A stretch of DNA of 64,000 nucleotides from Xiphydria camelus (lineage: Eukaryota > Arthropoda > Insecta > Hymenoptera > Xiphydriidae), in NCBI GenBank assembly GCA_963678675.1, contig OY783194.1, positions 10,942,607 to 11,006,606 of the forward strand, given 5' to 3'. Position 1 is the stretch's first letter; each line of letters opens with the position of its first letter. A program made the translations under genes and the position numbers. Below, one piece after another: positions 22,947 to 35,326 of this stretch. The notes under the pieces were generated by a model. That model was not told the DNA's origin. It was given only the letters and a program-made list of their open reading frames with translations, and searched no databases.

Positions 22947-24047
22947 CAGGGTGACTCAGTTAAAACAGCGCACCCGAATAACTATTAAGAAAAGGAATAA
23001 ATGAAGAAATGCTTCATATGAAAGTTGCAGGGTTTCGCGAGGGGGACATCCGACACGAGCTTCATTCTGAGGTTCCAAGCTCATGCTTGCAGGCTATAAG
23101 CACAAAGGGCTCTTTTTTAAATGGCAACCACATTTTTCACCCCTATGAAACTTATTCCTCTTGACGAGGTGTTTTCAGACATCTAGTCATTTATGTCGGT
23201 TCCTCTGATTTCACTTGAAAAATACCATAAAAACAAGTTCCGAGAGTAAATTGAAAATTTAGACTTTTCACACAGCTTTAGCATGGACACAAACAGTAAA
23301 CAGACCGAAATGTAAACAGTCAACAGTTTCAAGTACATTCAAGGATAGTTGTTAGAACGCATCATCAATTTTGACCTTCTTAACAGTACAAATTTAAACC
23401 TGAACTCATTTACATTACTTTCTAGTTGTTTAGTACACCATGGTTTATTCATTCAACGAAGTTGTAGATATCCTACTAATTCTGGGAGAGTGTAGAAAAG
23501 TTTTGTCTAGGCAACGAAGACCAAAAAAGGCCAAATAGGGGAAAAAATACATGGGCAGCTAAATTTTGGCACAGTTGTAGGGGAAGGTGTCACTAACAAT
23601 ATACTAGAAGTTTTGGTGGGTGAGAGTGGAGCTAGGGGGGGGGGGGCTAAAGGTCCCCTTTTTCAGTTTTCCGTTAATAACTCGTAAACTACTGCCTCTA
23701 GCGAAAAAAAGTTAAATAACAAATTAATCTATATAAAATTCTCTATAAGAAAGGTCTTATACACTTTTTCGCTAGGACCAACACTTCAGGAGATATGGAG
23801 GGGGAAAGATGGAACATTCTTAAAACATTGGTTTTTATTGTTAAAAATCACATTTTAATGATAAATTAACTATGCTCAGACCACATTTTAAAGACTTTAC
23901 TGCATGTAAGAGTGTAATGATGTAATATATCGACGTTGAAAATGTTAAAACCTGCTATGTGGAGAACCTGCTATATGCCGCTTGGGAATTTTTAACTAGG
24001 AATAACTCTCTTTGATTTATGTGACATTCCTTCCAAAGTAATCCTAA

Positions 24048-27000
24048 ATGATAACACAGGCACACAAAAAAAAGCTCCTGTTCCCGGAACCAGACCAGCA
24101 TATCTTTATGTTTTTGAGGTTGCTGAATCCGAATCCGGTGTCCGTTTGTCTCCATCACGTCACGTTCAAGGTCATTTCAAGGTCAAATCCTGGAAAAATA
24201 ATCAAATCTATTCAAATTATTATTCCTATATATTTTTGAGGTCGCTGAATTCAAATCCGATGTCAGTTTGAGCCCACAAGGTCAAATTCAAGGTCATTTA
24301 AAGGTCAAATGTATTTATACTGCCAAAAATGAATTTTTGACTGCAGATTCTGAAAGAACGGGAAATTTTACGTCTAGATATGTATTCAATTTTGTTGATA
24401 ATATAACCCCCAAGGTCATTTCAAGGTCAAATCTAGCAAAAATGTTCTAATCTAAAGTCCAAGCTGACCCCCTCCATGGGAGTGCCGGTCGACGTGTTTC
24501 CACTCATAGGGCGCCGGGTCGCGCGTGGAGTGGATAGCGGAGCTTCGATCGCGCCGGCTCGGGTCTGTAGTAAGAGAGGCCGTGACGGAGCGGTCAGTCG
24601 GAAGGCTGTCGCCTATGGCGGTTTCCTAGCTCTCTCGTGTCTTCAATGCATTACCGCGGATCGGCGTCCATGACCGAATGATCCGTTGAGCGGTACACGT
24701 CTTTGACGTTTAAAAGACGCGGAGGTCTGTTTGGAGATCTGCCAAGTTTTTGTTTCCATGCATCAACTCACTCAGTTCCGAGCGAGAATAAATCTGTTCT
24801 CGTACCGCAAAATAAATTTTGAAATCCAGTCACGTGATCTCTCAATTGAAGTGAATTGGAGCTCATCGTTGTAAATTTGATACAGCGAATATATGTGGTG
24901 TACCTGCACCCAGGGTACCTCCACGCGGTGACGGCGGGCAACGGTTTTCTTTATTGTTTATTTTTCCGGCAAAACCCTGGATGAAGGCGTCCAAGCCGTC
25001 ATGGCAGGCACACGGAAATGCGTTACGATACAGGGGTTCTCACAAGGAACCCCAGTATCGGCGGTTGGTCTGGGTAAGCAAGCGGGTCCGCAATCGTCGT
25101 CATCAAGCGACCGCAGCTCTGCATTGGTGGAAAACTTGGCTACTGTAGAGTCTATCACTACAAGTTCGGATCACATATGCAATAAGGATCCAGATTCATT
25201 TTGCTATGTTTGTGGTAAGTATGAAGCATCAAAGAATCGCAAACGTATTTCAGAGCGTATAAGGAATATGTATAAGGATTGTTTTGATTTGAACACGATA
25301 GATGAAGGTAATGATTGCGTGCCACACATCATTTGTGCTTCTTGTAACACAATGTTTCATCGTTATGATTAATCTCGAGACAAGAGATATCTCAATTTTC
25401 TTATACCAATACATTGGACCAAAGCGCAATCTAGAAAAGATTGTTATTTCTGGAAAACATCTAACTAGGTACAATATGAAAAATAAATCACATATAAAGT
25501 ATGCTAACGTTACGAGTGTCATACTACCTGTTATTTCCAACGAGGACAATAGACACAAACGTAATTTTAGTTCAGATGGAATGGAAATAGACGAGATTAA
25601 AGCAAACGTTGAAAGAGAAAATATATATCAGCGTAGAGATTGTGTGAATGAGGATGAACAGTACGATGATAATAATAGAGATAAGAGCTATATGAGTGGA
25701 ACTGATAGCGGAGATGAAAGTTACACGAGTGAAAATGAAACTGATAATGACGATGAGAGATATATGAGCGGAAATGAAAGTGGCAGCGAAGATGGCCAAA
25801 CGAATGATGAAGAAAGTGAAACTGAAGATGATTCTCATGAATACGTTCCAACAGGTTGTAAGAATAAAAAGCCTCAATTGTTCTCACAGGAAGAACTGAA
25901 CGATTTCATTCGTAACATGGGATTGCCGAAAGATGTTGACGAGTACTGTGCTTCTACGTTGAAAAAGAGAAACCTGTTGAAGAAGAAAACGAAGGTAACA
26001 TTTTACAGGCCAAGAGAAAAAAATTTAGCAGCTTTTTCTCTCGTAATTCAAATAAGTCTCTCGTTTATTGTAATAATGTCAAAGGATTAATCGACGAATT
26101 AAAGCCCGATACTTATAGTGCTGATCAATGGAGACTTTTTTATCGATTCTAGTAAACGTAGTCTCTAAGCAGTCTTACTCCACAATACTAATGTATACGC
26201 ACCAATACCAGTTGCGAATTCGACTGTTATGAATGAATCGTATGAATGTTTGGAAACTCTATTAGCAGCAATAAAATATGATGACCACAAATGGCAAGTT
26301 TGCGGAGATTTTAAAATCCTCGCAATGATTCTGGGACAGCAATCTGGCTATACAAAAAAACCGTATTATCTTTGTAAATGGGATAGTAGAGATAAACAAA
26401 ATCATTACGTGAAAAAGGTTTGGGAACCTAGAACATCCTTCGTTGTAGGATCCGACAATATCTTACAGCAGCCGTTGATAGATTCAAAGAAGGTATTGAT
26501 ACCTCCATTACATATAAAGTTAGGACTCATGAAACAATTCGTCAAAGCGTTGAATAAAGAAAGCGATTGTTACAAATACTTACGAGATCAATTTCCAGGT
26601 CTATCTGATGCTAAAGTAGGCATGGGAGTATTCGATGGACCTCAGATCAGAAAAATGTTTAGAGACAATCACTTCGTAACTCAAATGAGCTCTATTGTGA
26701 AGAATGCGTGGGTCAGCTTCAAGAAAGTATGTAGTAATTTTCTAGGCAATCATAAGAGCTCGGACTACATCAAAATAATATCTGACATGGTTGAGAATTT
26801 AAGGAGATTGGAATGTAACATGTGTTTAAAGTTACATATGATGGGCAGTCATGTGGGCGAATTTCCAGATAACGTTGGCAATTTCAGTGAAGAACAAGGA
26901 GAACGTTTCCACCAAGATTTTAAAGATGTAGAACGAAGATTTCAGGGTAGATGGGATGAAAACATGATGGCAGATTTCTGTTGGATGTTGTAGAGAGAAA

Positions 27001-27720
27001 GCGCGGCAAAAGGAAAAAAACGCAAGAGAAATCCCTTGCACAGATCTTTTGAGAATAAACGAGTACGTTAAGAAGGCGAAACGATGAAGAAGTTGCAGAG
27101 TGAAATAAAAAATGCACGTTCCAGCGACTCCAAAAATATAACGGAGTGATGATGCGAAAAGATTTGAATATTTTTGCTGGATTTGACCTTGAAATGAACT
27201 TGACCCTGACATACTGGTGGCAAACGAACCTCGGATTCTAACTCAGTGACCTCGAAAAAATATTGACGTGGTAGTTTATTCTCGTGAAGACACATTTTCT
27301 TATTTTTGCAATTGTCATATGAACCTTCCATACAATAATATAAAGTGAACTTGAAATGACCTTAGGGGTTATGTTATAAAAAAAATTGGATACATATCTA
27401 GACGTAAAATTTCCCGTTCTTTCAGAATCTGCAGTAAAAAATTCATTTTTGGGAGAATAAATACATTTGACTTTGAAATGACCTTGAATTGACCTTGTCG
27501 GATCAAACGGACATCGGATTTGGATTCAGCGACCCCAAGAATATATAGGAATAATAATTTGAATCGATTTGACTATTTTTCCAGGATTTGACCTTAAAAT
27601 GACCTTGAACGTGACATGATGGAGACAAACGGATACCGGATTCGGATTCAGCGACCTCAAAAACATAAAGATATACTGGTCTGGTTCCGGGAACAGGAAC
27701 TTTTTTTTTGTGTGCCTGTG
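24048..27720 (+). mobile_element. Long-TIR transposon, copy A, with 9-bp flanking repeat
   Basis: Inverted repeats of about 370 bp (near 24053-24430 and 27345-27720) begin CACAGGCACACAAAAAAAAG. TAATCCTAA occurs at 24039-24047 and 27721-27729, so a 9-bp target duplication is likely, although the left end has a few extra bases. The repeats are rich in AGGTCA half-sites. A GC-rich leader (24475-24700) and a degenerate gene (25001-26993) lie inside. Copy B is at 54104-57373. Confidence 0.75.
25001..26993 (+). pseudogene. Transposase-like gene of copy A (unclassified family)
   Basis: It starts at the ATG at 25001. Parts in order: a serine-rich leader; a cysteine module (CYVCGKYEASKNRKRI ... PHIICASC); an acidic Ser/Glu/Asp stretch; LFSQEELNDFIRNMGL; and ADQWRLF. 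The conserved core is CGDFKILAMILGQQSGYTK, LCKWDSRDKQNH, IPPLHIKLGLMKQFVKAL, EEQGERFHQDFKDVERR and MMADFCW. I recognise this core from abundant uncharacterised arthropod proteins. The D..D..E spacing suggests an RNase H-like nuclease, which is inference. A stop at 25370, frameshifts near 25300, 26020 and 26140, and a TAG at 26991 break it. Confidence 0.75.
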
Positions 27721-27726
27721 TAATCC

Positions 27727-27878
27727 TAATTACCTTCCGGGGGGTCGTCTGGTAATCACCTGGGGTTAATCTTTCCATCCGTGAAGCAGGTTTATTTCGG
27801 CGAACATAGGTCATTAATACCTCAGTCCCGCGCTTTTTCCAGAACGTGATTACCTAACGACCCCCCGGAAGGTAATTA
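27727..27878. mobile_element. 152-bp MITE
   Basis: Perfect 22-bp ends starting TAATTACCTTCCGGGGGG, with complementary right end at 27857-27878. It abuts the transposon ending at 27720, with which it shares a few bases of the flanking repeat. Confidence 0.75.
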
Positions 27879-28097
27879 CCGGATGGCTCGTAATGAGCGT
27901 CATCGTCCGTTCAACCGCTTTCCTCCTTCGGCCAATCAGGGTGCATAGCGTCGCCCACGCAATCCCCTCCGTCGACAAAACGTCGCTAATATTTAAGCTG
28001 GGACAAACTGCATCTTCCTTGGTGTATCATAGTATCTGTAGATACCCATCACATAGTATCGTGTTCCGCGTCTCAACCTCACTCCCAGTCAAGTTAA

Positions 28098-29160
28098 GGA
28101 GGAACATCAGTACCTACTCTATGGAGTGAGGCGAGAGGAGGGAAAGAACAAAGCTTTCGACGCGTATTGCCAATATCAGATAATGAAATTTTAGTTCATT
28201 CAAACATTATATATACGTTATTAATGTCACAAAATGTGGCTTATCGTTGCACTATTATTTATTTAAAATCAATGTAAGTAATATTTATTTAAATTTCTTA
28301 CTGCTAAATTTTACATTATTTATTCGAGTACGAAAATGAAAAACATGGCAATACCGCAGTTTTTGACAACGAGGTTGGTATGAGATTTGTCGGTAAAAAC
28401 AGTCACTTACCGACATAATTCTACGCGTGACAGCTGCGCACATATTTTGATATTCATAACCTCAAAGCTATATTATGTTTACGTGGGTTCTATCAGTAGC
28501 CAAGGATTGCTTTCAAAATGTATAATATTACGGCACAATGTTATCGTTGGAAAGGAAATTACTCGCCATAATTCACAAATTCACGATTTCGAGATTGGAC
28601 GCTTCGATCTCCCGAATTGACACCAACTCTAACTACCGACTCGACTTCTACCGGTATACAGGTAAATGAGAGTACCGACCAAGGCCGGCCGATGGTAAAT
28701 TTCAAGGTCCGTGCAAATTGTGCGGTGCTGCGCGGGTTATGCTGTATTAGTCTCGGGTTTTTATCCTAGCTCACCGTCTGACCTCTCCTCCGACGTCACG
28801 CGCTATTGCCACGTTTTCCCCTATTCGTTCAAAAATTCCGTTTTCTCGAAATCTTTTACTAAATTACACAAAAACTACTAAGTGAAATTGGTTTAAACTG
28901 TGCAGGATAGAAGTTTATAACTACATGCAAAATAAAACGTTTTCTTTTTACCATTTCTTCTATTTTAAGAGCCAATATTATTACTATCAAATCATCGACC
29001 CATAAGGTTCCATGTTAATCAGTGACTTTTCAAACATGAATAAAAAAAAACGGTTAAGTGAATTTCTTTCAAATTGTTACAGTAGCGTTCTGATGAAATG
29101 AAGATTATAAGAAAAAAAATCTTAGTAATTGGTCCATTTTCATTTCACTAATGTTCCTCC
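28098..29160. mobile_element. 1.06-kb MITE flanked by TTAA inside the LINE leader
   Basis: TTAA at 28094-28097 and 29161-29164. The ends are GGAGGAACATCAGT and the complement of GGAGGAACATTAGT. A short copy of the right terminus occurs at about 40313-40366. It includes a ~95-bp block (28556-28651) shared with 13137-13231. Confidence 0.75.
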
Positions 29161-29309
29161 TTAAGGTATCGCGAATCGTCGATAGTGCATTCACGTAGTA
29201 AGTGCCTTCGGGGTACCAGCCCAAACCCCGTCGTATGGTAGGCCTTACGCTGGTAACCCGGCTCTGCCAGCGCGGACGGTTAATTCCGAGGTGAATCGTG
29301 GGAATCAAA

Positions 29310-31784
29310 ATGTCTGAAAACTTAACCAATATGGGTGATGAAGACGGTGGTGGTATGGTGGCTTCCGATGGTGAGGCTGGTGGGAGGAGTAGAGGGGTTG
29401 CCCAGGCTCTGCACTCGGGTGCGAGTCCTGGTCAAAGTGTGTCTGGTGGCGGACCAACTGAGGGTCCCTTGGACTCTGCTCTAGGGAACTTGGATAACGA
29501 GGCAGGTCGCGCCGGTGGGAGTTCTGGGTTGGAGTCCGCTCCTGCAACCTCTTCGGGGTGCGGGGGGCCGCGCTCCGGGTATGGGGTCGGGGGGGGGGGG
29601 GGAAGCTGACGAGGTGGGTGCGCCACCGTCTGTCTCTAATCCTGTCCCGGCTTCCTTCGCCACCTTGCTAGGGGGAGCGAAAAGGAAGGTGGCGTCGAGG
29701 GGTGATTCCCGCTCATCTGAGGATTCAGACTCTGAGGTGGTCTCTGTCTCGGGGTCGGTGGATAGTTTCCGAGGCATGCCGATCAGAGCCCTAGGGCTTG
29801 GCGCGTCGGCCTCCTCGCTAGCGGATGACGATGCCTCTTCTTCGGCTAAGGGGAGGTCTAGGAGGGGGAAGGCTGGGGCCGCCAGAGCCCCTGCCCCCCC
29901 ACCCCTCTAAGCGGGTGAGGCAGCCCGCCTTTAGGGACTTCGACCGGGCGGAAGTTGACAATTTGTGGGGTGCGGATGTCACTGCTATGGGGGAGACCTT
30001 TCAGGTCTGGTTGGAAGAGATCGATGATGCTCGGTTTCATACCAAGACGATTAAGGGCGACCTCAGTGGCGTCATTAGAACTAGGGTGCTAATGTTGGCT
30101 GAGGGAGTCCGGATGATGGTCGCCAAGGCCAATGATAGGGGGGACTTTGCCTCAGGGCAAAGGTGGTTGAGCTCTCCAGGGAGGTGGACAGTCAGAAGAA
30201 GCTGGCGTCTTAGGGAGGAGCTTGAGGTGGCGCGTGGGTTGCCCTTCGCGCGGTCCCCCCCGAGTAAGAAGGCCAGGAGGTTGTCGGGGGCGCCGAACTC
30301 GTCGGGGCTCCCGCCGCCTTCGGCGCCGGCAGAATCGATGGAGGTGGCATCCTCCTCCAATGCCCAACCTCCGAAGCCCTCTGCGGCCCATCCCGGGGGC
30401 CTTGGGGAAGTTTTTAAGCTTCCGGTGCAGTTTCGGCCTCCTTTGGGGATGGGCTCTGCCCCCCCCCCCCCCCCGAGCGGGCTCTAGTCCGGGGTCCTCA
30501 ACTTCGGGCCTTGTGTCCCTGCCGGGTAGGAACCGCGAGATCGAGACGATTCAGAGGCAGCTGGGTGAGCTCTCACGGCGCTGCGTGTTACTGAGTGGTC
30601 ATGGCCAGGCGGAGGGTCTCCCGCCCCTGGGGGCAAGCGAGGCCCCTGGCCCTTCCGCTCCCCCTACAGGTGCTGGGGTTCTGCGGGGCGCTTCGTCCCG
30701 TCCTACGATTCTGGACCACAGGGTTCTTGCCGACCCTTTTACTTTCCATGCGGTGGACTTCCCTCCCTTGGGGCGTAGTACTGCTCCGGCCACCCAAATT
30801 GGTGAATGGCAAGAGGTGCCTTTGTCTAAGAAGGCCCGGAAGAGGAAGAAGCTCAAGGCGGGTGTTATGGGTCACCCTGGTATTTTGCCGGGGCCGGCTG
30901 TACCCGTTCCTTCGGCCGTAACGGGTGTCCCCTATGGGGGTGCTGGTGGGAAGGTTGGGGCTAACCCCCCCCCCCCCCCGCTCCCAGCCACCTCTGCCCA
31001 GGAGGCGCGTCCCTAAAAAATGGCTGCGATCTCCATAACCGCTAATGGCGGCGGTCCACCAAGTAAGGAAGCCCTAGCGGCTGTTAAGGGGCAAATATCG
31101 TTGGAGGAACTCGGTATTGTGGAGCCAAGAATGCGTCCCTCCATCACGGGCGGGATGCTGCTTACGATAGCCGGCGAGGACGCTAGAGGCAAGGCGTGCT
31201 TACTTGCCCAAAAACTGGGGGACGCCCTTCAAGGGCAGGCCAGGGTCACTATCCCCATGAAGACCGGGGAAATCCGGATCTCCAGTCTGGAGATCTCGGT
31301 GACGGAGGATGAGGTGGCTTGTGCCCTCTCCTCCCTCGGGGGGTGCCCTCTTGACGTGATGAAGGTTGGCCGCATTACGCCTATGTGGAATACCATGGGG
31401 TCGGTTTGGGCCAGGCTTCCTCTGGAGGCCGCCTTGAAGGTGGGCAGTGCTGGAAGGATTCTGGTCGGCTGGTCCTCCGCTAGGATTGAGCTCCTTAAGG
31501 AGCGGCCCTTGCGCTGCTTAAAGTGCTGGGAGTTTAGCCATGTGCAGGCGAAATGCACTAGCACCGTGCAGAGGAGGGGCTCTTGCTTCCGATGTGGTGC
31601 TCCTGGGCACTCCTCTTGGAGCTGCAGTGCGGAATCCTGCTACGTCATATGTAAGGCCTCGGGGGCTGACAGCAAGCACTTTTATGGGGGTCCGCGGTGC
31701 TCTGCGGTCACTAAGACGAAGGAGAAGCAGATTCGGGGGCCGGCGTTGGGTAACCCTGACAATGGCCAGGTTCCTTCAAATTAA
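29310..31784 (+). pseudogene. LINE ORF1 (Gag-like) with zinc knuckles
   Basis: It starts at the ATG at 29310 (MSENLTNMGDEDGGG). A long Gly/Ser/Pro-rich region follows, then a charged coiled-coil-like part (VVELSREVDSQKKLA, LREELEVARGLPF), and the Gag core from about 31020 (ISLEELGIVEPRMR, MLLTIAGEDARGKA). Three CCHC-type zinc knuckles end it: LKCWEFSHVQAKC, CFRCGAPGHSSWSC and CYVICKASGADSKH. The last is degenerate. The layout is that of R1/TRAS-clade ORF1, which packages element RNA. Frameshifts fall near 29590, 29895, 30160, 30200, 30465 and 30970, several of them in G or C runs. Stops in the bridging frames make it non-functional. Confidence 0.8.
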
Positions 31785-33293
31785 TTTGAACCGCAGTTCG
31801 GGTGCACAAGATTTGTGCATGCAACATGTGGCGGAATGGGAGATCGATGTCGCCATCGTCTCCGAGCCGCATAGAATTCCTACGTCTTCCCCGTGGCTCG
31901 GGGATAGAACGGGTCTTGCTGCCATCGTCTGGCAGGGTACTCCCGATGTTCCTTTGGTCCTGAGGCATCGTGGTCGGGTTTTCGTTGTTGCGACTAGGAG
32001 TAAACTATGCATTATTTCTTGCTATTTTTCACCCAACATGTGCATTGGTGACTTTGAGCTCGCGCTTGATGAGTTACGCGTGCTCATGAGGCGATTCAGA
32101 GGCCTCCCGCTTATTGTGGCGGGCGACTTTAATTGCCGCTCGCGACACTATGGTGCTCAGTAGTGGTAGGAACGTTAGGAGGGCTTTTGCTCTTGGTACC
32201 GAACAGGTGGGGGCCGTGGTATTTCGTATTCGGGAGCTCGCCCTTAGGGTAGCTGCCAACAAGACTGTGGCCATAGCCTTCGGAGGCCCGGCTCGCATTC
32301 GGGGGGGGGGGGGGGTGTTATGGTCGGAGGGGAGGCGATTGAGGTTGGCCACGCTGCCAAGTACCTCGGTGTGGTATTTGACCGTGCCCTCTCCTTTCGC
32401 CAGCACTTTGTTGCCATTGCTGACAAAGCATCTGCGGTGGTGAGGGCCCTGTGGGGCCTTCTTCCCAACCTCAAGGGACCGAGTGAGGCCAAACGTCGCC
32501 TTTATGCACTGGTTGTGGGTTCAGTGATCCTATATGGGTCGCCAATCTGGAGTCACCGGTTGGCGCTGAGTAGCTATCGTGCTCCTCTCCTTTCCATCCA
32601 GCGAAGGATTGCACTTCGGGTGATATCGGCATGCCGGTGTCGCTCGAGGCTGCCCTCCTTCTCGCGAAGATTACCCCCATTCATATATGGGCTGAGAAGC
32701 TTCGCAGAACCTATGAGAGGATCGTATTACTTCGCGAGTCTGGGGATGATTCCCCTGAGGAAATAATGGCTATAAAGAGTGCCTCCAACCGTCTCGCTCC
32801 CAAGCAATGGAAGTTAGCTCTTCAGAGGGATGCCCTTCCTGGCCGTCGTGTCAGAGAGATCATGGTCCCGGTGTTCGATATTTGGATGGACCGGAAGCAC
32901 GGTGGTCTCGGTTTCCATCTCACGCAATTGATAACTGGCCATGGTAGTTTTAGGGATTTTCTCCACCGCATAGGCAAGCAACCCTCCCCTGAGTGTCACC
33001 ATTGCCATGATGAGTATGGCGACGCCTACCACACTTTGGTGGTATGTTCTGCTTGGCTGAATGAGCGTGATACTCTCTATGCCGCTGCCGGGCAGGATCT
33101 TGAGTGGGGGACTCTTTTCCCACTCATGGTCGCCAGTCGGGCTATTTGGAAGGTGGTGGTTGCTTTTACATCCACTATCCTCACGCAGAAGGAAGTTGCG
33201 GAAAGGGAGAGAGAGGCAGCCGGCCGTGGCGGACGGATTGCCATGGCTGGCGTGCTGTGTTTGGACTTGTTCCCCTCTGGGGCTTTGGAGTGA
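31762..33293 (+). pseudogene. LINE ORF2 lacking the reverse-transcriptase core
   Basis: It begins at the ATG at 31762 overlapping the ORF1 end. The apurinic endonuclease domain is recognisable (FLQINLNRS, VSEPHRIP, GDFNCRS). Right after GDFNCRS (stop at 32161) the sequence jumps to the RT thumb region (NVRRAFALGTEQ, RIRELALRVAANKT). The fingers and palm, including the catalytic YADD, are therefore missing through an internal deletion near 32165. A G-run near 32310 shifts the frame. The C-terminal part follows (AKYLGVVFDRALSF, KLRRTYERIVLLRE) and a cysteine/histidine motif CHHCHDEYGDAYHTLVVC. The element cannot encode its own reverse transcription. Confidence 0.85.
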
Positions 33294-33912
33294 CACGGAA
33301 TTTCGCAGTGCTCAGGCGCCTGCAAATCGTGGCCCTGTCCGTGTGTGTGCACTTCCCTCGAGCCCTTGTGGCTCACACTTGTATCCCCTTCCAACTGGGA
33401 CGGTACGGGCACACGGGCTGGTTTTTTCTGACGCCACCTTGTTCTCTCTCTTTCGGATAGGGTTATTGCTGTGGTCACTGCATCTCTCCCTTGAGATGAT
33501 TCTCTTCTGCGTGGATGTGTTTATGTCGATCTCAGGTGTCCCCCCTTTTTCTTTCTTCTTTATGTTTCACCTTCTGGCTTTCCACCTTTCTGTTTCTCTT
33601 TCGCCACCTGTGCTCTGGGAGTTGGAGGCGAGCGTCTGTTGTTGAGGACGATTTTTAAGCCCAGCCCTGAAGGGGCTTCCGGATGTCGGCTAGTCTTACG
33701 TATCTGCTTTCCCGGTGCCCTCTTTAGGGGTGTTTCGCTTGGAGGTTAGGTTTAGTGGGTAGAGGGCCCCCGCATTGCACTACAGGACCATACTCTAGCG
33801 GGGTGTCTCGAGTCCCATACTACCCGGACATTGCTCGGTCCGGGTGTTCGTAAAAAGAATTCCCCCTCCTTAAAAAAAAAAAGTAAATAACTGGCTGAAA
33901 AGGTTTTTAATT

Positions 33913-35326
33913 TGTGACGGTGAAGTTGAAAGTGATTTGTGTAACGTCGGGGAAAAAGGGATAATTGGATTAGTGAAGGCAAGTGTGTTAAGGAAAGATG
34001 GGAAAGAGAAAGGTTTCAGGAGTAAGACAAGTGGTGTTGTTCACCATTCTTGCAGAAAAGAATACGTCAGAAGTGACTCAATAAAGAGGTTTTTGAAAGA
34101 AACTCTTTCAGAGCAACCTTCAACATCACGTGATGCCTCGTCCTTGCGTTCAGGGCAAGTGAAATTTGATTTCAAAACAATGTGTTTTTTTTTGTATAGA
34201 AACGTATGACGAAGAGAAGGAGAGAAAGAAACCTTATGCTAGGCGTCGAACAGTTTATAATGTTGGTACGACTACGTTTCACAATTCCATTATCGTTCGT
34301 GGACAGGAAAGAAAGGATGAGTGGGGAAACGACGTAGTAAGACGTATCTGCACTGTTGGGGATCTATACGCAGCAGATGCAATATATCATGAGGATGATG
34401 TCACTATTGTGAGGTGCGGGTTGGATAAAGCTACTGTACATCCAGCTGTAGCAATAGTTGGGGAGGATGTGGACTTGATAGTTCTCCTCGTTGGATTGGC
34501 ACCACCATCTAGTAACATGTACTTCGTGAAGCCAGGCCGTGGGAAGACGGAGACCAAATTGTTTTCAGTGCGACAACTTCAACAGCTTCCATTCGCCAAG
34601 ACAATTCTCCTACTCCATAGCTTCTCCGGATGCGACACCACCTCAGCGATATATGGAAAGAGCAAAGTGGGAATCGCTAAACTTTTCACAGCAAATCCTG
34701 GCCTTACCCATGACATCTCAGCAATATTCACAGATCCCTCAACTTCACCTGAAGATATTGAACAGGCTAGTGAGAAGCTTTTTCTGGCTGTATACCAAGC
34801 GCCTGCGCATCAAGACAACCTGAACAAACATCGGTACTCGGCATTTTTGAAAGCGTCAACGAAGCCCAAATCGGACATAGCCACTCTTCCTCCCACCAGA
34901 GGAGCTTCAAAGCAACACTCGCTCAGAGTATATCTACAGGTAAATTCATTTACATATAGTTGTTAAATACAGGTTTCTTAAAATTACAAATATCAATTTC
35001 TGCTAAATACTTACCTTAGTCTGATTACTTTCTTACATATACAACAGTGGCTCGGTAACCCCCTACCACCCACCCAATGGGGCTGGGACATGGGAAAAGA
35101 TGGGATCCTCAACCCAGTTACCACGAACGACTCTGTGGCACCCGCTTCCGTTTTGAACATGATCTTTTGCCGATGCACGACTGGTCGTGGAGTGTGCTGC
35201 GGTTGCCGCAAAGCAGGAATTGCCGGCTCCGGAGCCTGCGGCGTGTGTCTCGGCTCATGTACGAACAGAGCCCCCATCCAAGACATCATTGATGATGATG
35301 AAAATTCAGATTCTGACGAAAATTAA
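33913..35326 (+). pseudogene. CXC-tail protein of the 12.2-kb element, internally deleted
   Basis: Exon 1 is about 33913-34939 and exon 2 is 35048-35326, with donor CAG|GTAAAT, acceptor ATACAACAG, phase 0. The N-terminus has a cysteine module (ICDGEVESDLC ... HHSCRKEYV). A frameshift in a T-run near 34190 precedes DEWGNDVVRR, then the text jumps to VGEDVDLIVLLVGLAPP, LLHSFSGCDTTSAIYGKSK, LNKHRYSAF, LPPTRGASKQHSLRVY, WLGNPLPPTQWGW and a cysteine-rich CXC tail (CRCTTGRGVCCGCRKAG). In the arthropod family I recall, a long segment separates DEW... from VGED..., so a large internal deletion near 34430 is likely. R1-like LINE sequence ends 30 bp upstream. Confidence 0.75.

Larger units (their letters stand above)
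27880..33882 (+). mobile_element. R1-clade-like LINE, internally deleted
   Basis: A GC-rich non-LTR retrotransposon. It has a 5' leader (from about 27880, interrupted by a TTAA MITE at 28098-29160), ORF1 (29310-31784), a truncated ORF2 (31762-33293), a 3' untranslated region and an A-run at about 33870-33882. GC content is far above its surroundings. The 5' limit is inferred: the MITE at 27727-27878 abuts it, and CCAATCAG (27936) and an AT-rich stretch near 27990 look promoter-like. It is not in rDNA. Confidence 0.75.

Noticed and set aside
29305..30391. Long minus-strand proline/arginine-rich open frames
   Set aside because: Shadows of the GC-rich LINE ORF1 on the plus strand.
27880..33882. 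R1 at its rDNA target
   Set aside because: No 28S rRNA sequence flanks the LINE; it lies inside another transposon.
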